From the NCBI RefSeq assembly GCF_027922365.1, contig NZ_BSFN01000020.1, forward strand, positions 1 to 64,000: a DNA stretch of 64,000 nucleotides. Direction: 5' to 3'. Positions 61,494-64,000 of the stretch are shown in pieces (positions within the stretch are counted from its first letter, which is position 1; every line of letters starts with the position of its first letter). A model generated the notes under the pieces. That model saw only the letters and a program-made list of their open reading frames with translations. It was not told the origin of the DNA and ran no database searches. The stretch comes from Pseudomonas turukhanskensis (GTDB lineage Bacteria; Pseudomonadota; Gammaproteobacteria; Pseudomonadales; Pseudomonadaceae). The translations under genes were made by a program, and so were the position numbers.

Positions 61494-62372
61494 ATGATTG
61501 CGGGCAGTATGGTGGCACTGGTCACGCCTATGGATGCGCAGGGTCGTCTTGATTGGGACGCGCTGAGCAAGCTGGTGGATTTCCACCTGCAAGAAGGCAC
61601 CAACGCCATTGTCGCGGTCGGCACCACAGGTGAGTCGGCGACGTTGGATGTTAATGAACACATCGAAGTGATCCGCCGGGTGGTGGACCAGGTCGCTGGC
61701 CGCATTCCGGTCATTGCCGGCACCGGTGCGAACTCCACCCGTGAAGCGGTCGAGCTCACTACCAACGCCAAAACCGCAGGCGCCGATGCATGCCTGCTGG
61801 TAACCCCGTACTACAACAAGCCGACTCAGGAAGGCCTGTACCAGCACTTCCGCCACATTGCCGAGGCAGTGGCCATTCCGCAGATTCTCTACAACGTGCC
61901 GGGTCGCACCGTGTGCGACATGCTGCCGGAAACCGTTGAGCGTCTGTCGAAGATCTCCAATATCGTCGGCATCAAGGAAGCCACCGGTGACCTGCAACGC
62001 GGCCAGGAAATACTGGACCGTGTCGACAGCGACTTTCTGGTGTACTCCGGTGACGACGCTACCGCCGTCGAGCTGATGCTCATGGGCGGCAAGGGCAATA
62101 TTTCCGTGACTGCCAACGTTGCACCGCGCGCCATGAGCGAGCTGTGCGCGGCGGCGATGGCCGGCGATGCGGTGACTGCGCGGGCGATCAACGATCGTCT
62201 GATGCCGCTGCACAAAACGCTGTTTATCGAATCCAACCCGATTCCGGTGAAATGGGCCCTGCAGGAAATGGGCTTGATGGTGGAAGGCATTCGTCTGCCA
62301 CTGACCTGGCTTAGTCCGCGTTGTCATGAACCGCTGCGTCAGGCCCTGCGCCAGTCCGGCGTATTGGTTTAA
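61494..62372 (+). CDS. dapA: 4-hydroxy-tetrahydrodipicolinate synthase DapA
   Basis: 292 residues; condenses aspartate semialdehyde and pyruvate, first step to diaminopimelate and lysine. Schiff-base Lys161 in GIKEATGD, Tyr133 and Arg138 in LYNVPGRT, and the TPYYNKPTQEGLY motif. The ATG at MIAGSMVAL has AGGAG eight bases upstream; the longer frame upstream is not used. bamC follows by 17 bases. Confidence 0.98.
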   Translation: MIAGSMVALVTPMDAQGRLDWDALSKLVDFHLQEGTNAIVAVGTTGESATLDVNEHIEVIRRVVDQVAGRIPVIAGTGANSTREAVELTTNAKTAGADACLLVTPYYNKPTQEGLYQHFRHIAEAVAIPQILYNVPGRTVCDMLPETVERLSKISNIVGIKEATGDLQRGQEILDRVDSDFLVYSGDDATAVELMLMGGKGNISVTANVAPRAMSELCAAAMAGDAVTARAINDRLMPLHKTLFIESNPIPVKWALQEMGLMVEGIRLPLTWLSPRCHEPLRQALRQSGVLV

Positions 62373-62389
62373 TTGAGGAAGCACTACGC

Positions 62390-63508
62390 ATGAAGCGACT
62401 GGCCGGACTTTCTGCCCTTGCCGTAATCATTTCCAGCACCAGCGGTTGCGGGTGGTTGTGGGGTGATGATGGTTATTTCCGTGATCGTGGCAGTGATTAC
62501 CTGACGCAACACCAGACCCCGGCAATGCAAGTGCCGCAGGGCTACGATGTAAAACCGCTCGACCCTCTGCTGCCGGTGCCACGCAACGTGGCCGATTCCA
62601 CCGTGCAGGGCGAATATGACGTACCGCGGCCACAGCCGTTGGCGGCAGTTGCCGACGCAAGTGAGTTCAGTCTGCAAAAGAGCGGCGACAGCCGTTGGCT
62701 GGTGGCGCAGCGCCCACCGGCTGAAGTCTGGCCCGTTGCTCACCAGTTCTTCGAAGATAACGGCTTCCGCATCAGCGAAGATCGTCCGCAAACCGGCGAA
62801 TTCAGCACTGACTGGCAGCGTTTCGAAGAGCTGTCCGCCCCGATGGCCCGTCGTTTGAGTGGCCGTGTCGCCGACGTCGATCCGAAAAGCGAAACCCGCG
62901 TTCGCGTTCGTATCGAGCCAGGTGTGCAGCGCAATACCAGCGAAATCTATGTGGTCAGCGCCGAGCGTCCGGCCGATAGCACCAGCGACGTCGCCTTCCC
63001 TAGCAAATCGACCAACGCGAGCCTCGATGCTGCGTTGCTGGACGAAATGCTCGCCAGTATGGCTCGTAGCGCCGAGCAAGGTGGTTCGGTTTCCCTGCTG
63101 GCCGCCCGCGACTTCGATGCACCGAGCCGCGTAAGCCTGACTGAAGACGGCAACAACAACCCGGTTCTGAACCTGGGCGCCGATTTCGACCGAGCCTGGT
63201 CCAGTGTTGGCCGCTCGCTGGAAACCGCCAACGTTCGCGTTGACGACCTGAACCGCAGCCTGGGTGTGTATTACATCAACCTGGCCGAGGGCGCCGAAAG
63301 CAAAGACAAAGAGCGTGGTTTCTTCAGTCGTCTGTGGAGCAGCGAGCCGACCAAGGAAGAGATCGACGCCCGTGCCGAGCGCTATCAGGTGCGCCTGACC
63401 AAGGCTGCCGACAGCGTGCAAGTTACTGTGGAAAAAGACCTCAATACCGTTGCACCGGCCGAAGTGGCTCGTCGCGTATTGGCCTTGATCCAGGAAAACC
63501 TGGGCTGA
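62390..63508 (+). CDS. bamC: Outer-membrane assembly lipoprotein BamC
   Basis: 372 residues; lipobox SSTSGC (Cys20), then an N-terminal region that binds BamD (DYLTQHQTPAMQVPQGYDVK) and two helix-grip domains. Part of the BAM complex that inserts beta-barrel proteins. Cotranscribed with dapA. Ribosome site TGAGGAAG. Confidence 0.94.
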   Translation: MKRLAGLSALAVIISSTSGCGWLWGDDGYFRDRGSDYLTQHQTPAMQVPQGYDVKPLDPLLPVPRNVADSTVQGEYDVPRPQPLAAVADASEFSLQKSGDSRWLVAQRPPAEVWPVAHQFFEDNGFRISEDRPQTGEFSTDWQRFEELSAPMARRLSGRVADVDPKSETRVRVRIEPGVQRNTSEIYVVSAERPADSTSDVAFPSKSTNASLDAALLDEMLASMARSAEQGGSVSLLAARDFDAPSRVSLTEDGNNNPVLNLGADFDRAWSSVGRSLETANVRVDDLNRSLGVYYINLAEGAESKDKERGFFSRLWSSEPTKEEIDARAERYQVRLTKAADSVQVTVEKDLNTVAPAEVARRVLALIQENLG

Positions 63509-63623
63509 TGATGGCGTGACTGGTCTCGCAAGGGGCCAGTCAGCGTTTCACTCAGTTCGCAGAATCGATAGGCGAAACCACTGTGGTTTCGCCTGTTTCG
63601 TTTAATAAAGGCGGAAATCTTCC

Positions 63624-64000
63624 ATGACCACTCCCTCCACCTTGAGCTTGAAGAAAATCTACTCCGGCAAGGTTCGTGATCTGTACGAAATCGACGCCAA
63701 GCGCATGCTGATGGTCGCCACCGACCGTCTCTCTGCCTTCGACGTGATCCTCGCCGAGCCGATTCCGGACAAGGGCAAGATTCTCACTGCCATTTCCAAC
63801 TTCTGGTTCGACAAACTGGCTGACGTGGTGCCCAACCACTTCACCGGCGACCGTGTAGAGGATGTGGTGCCGGCTGCCGAGTTGCCGCTGGTGGAAGGCC
63901 GCGCGGTGGTTGCCAAGCGCCTGCAACCTATCGCCGTTGAAGCCATTGTGCGGGGCTATATCGTCGGTTCGGGCTGGAAGGAATATCAGAAGAGCGGCAC
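63624..64000 (+). CDS. purC: SAICAR synthetase PurC (cut by right window edge)
   Basis: The first 125 codons of the purine-pathway ligase that adds aspartate to CAIR. Opens with LSLKKIYSGKVRDLYEIDAK (ATP loop GKVRD), ATDRLSAFDVILAEPIPDKG and VVAKRLQPIAVEAIVRGYIV. The gene continues past the window; about half is missing. It starts 115 bases after bamC, with no intervening gene. Confidence 0.96.
   Translation, partial: MTTPSTLSLKKIYSGKVRDLYEIDAKRMLMVATDRLSAFDVILAEPIPDKGKILTAISNFWFDKLADVVPNHFTGDRVEDVVPAAELPLVEGRAVVAKRLQPIAVEAIVRGYIVGSGWKEYQKSG

Overview
The window is chromosomal DNA of a Pseudomonas species with moderately high G+C (about 60 % by eye). From about 19.7 kb to the right edge the gene order is the pseudomonad core backbone as I recall it from P. 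aeruginosa: DUF3108-purN-purM, hda, wrbA-arsC-yihY, acylphosphatase, proS, oprD-type porin, slyX, dps, aspS-pmpR-ruvCAB-ybgC-tolQRAB-oprL-cpoB-queE-queC-tRNA-Lys, nadA, bepA, bcp-gcvR-dapA-bamC-purC. About 60 protein genes, one tRNA and many REP-like inverted repeats are supported. purC is cut by the right edge.

Left region (1-11.7 kb): a PQQ and alcohol-oxidation block. A sigma-54 activator of the AcoR type is divergent from pqqA-pqqB-pqqC-pqqD-pqqE-pqqH. The block lies between two direct copies of a long composite repeat. After it come ercA (iron-dependent alcohol dehydrogenase) and ercS (hybrid histidine kinase), both tied to PQQ-dependent ethanol oxidation in P. aeruginosa. Two different REP-type inverted repeats sit inside the pqq operon, at pqqB/pqqC and pqqC/pqqD.

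11.7-19.7 kb: pobA with a divergent AraC-type regulator, an HDOD protein, then a translationally coupled DNA-repair pair: a FAN1/VRR-NUC nuclease and an XPD/DinG-like helicase with an N-terminal RecB/Cas4-type nuclease domain. A small secreted fimbrin-like protein follows.

19.7-43.8 kb: purine genes, a chemoreceptor, membrane proteins and Hda. Between the AI-2E-type permease and hda is a roughly 0.8-kb module of three very small phage-type regulators with an operator-like array in the divergent promoter; it looks like the immunity/early-switch region of a Pf-like filamentous phage without the rest of the phage. Then come redox and cell-envelope genes, proS, a porin, HIT/SlyX, a membrane cold-shock-domain protein, a diguanylate cyclase and Dps.

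43.8-64 kb: aspS, pmpR, ruvCAB (Holliday junction resolution), the complete Tol-Pal system, queE/queC (queuosine), tRNA-Lys(UUU), nadA, bepA, a TusA-like protein, a second AI-2E-type permease, bcp, gcvR, dapA, bamC and the start of purC. The tRNA-Lys gene, a known island insertion site in P. aeruginosa, is unoccupied here.
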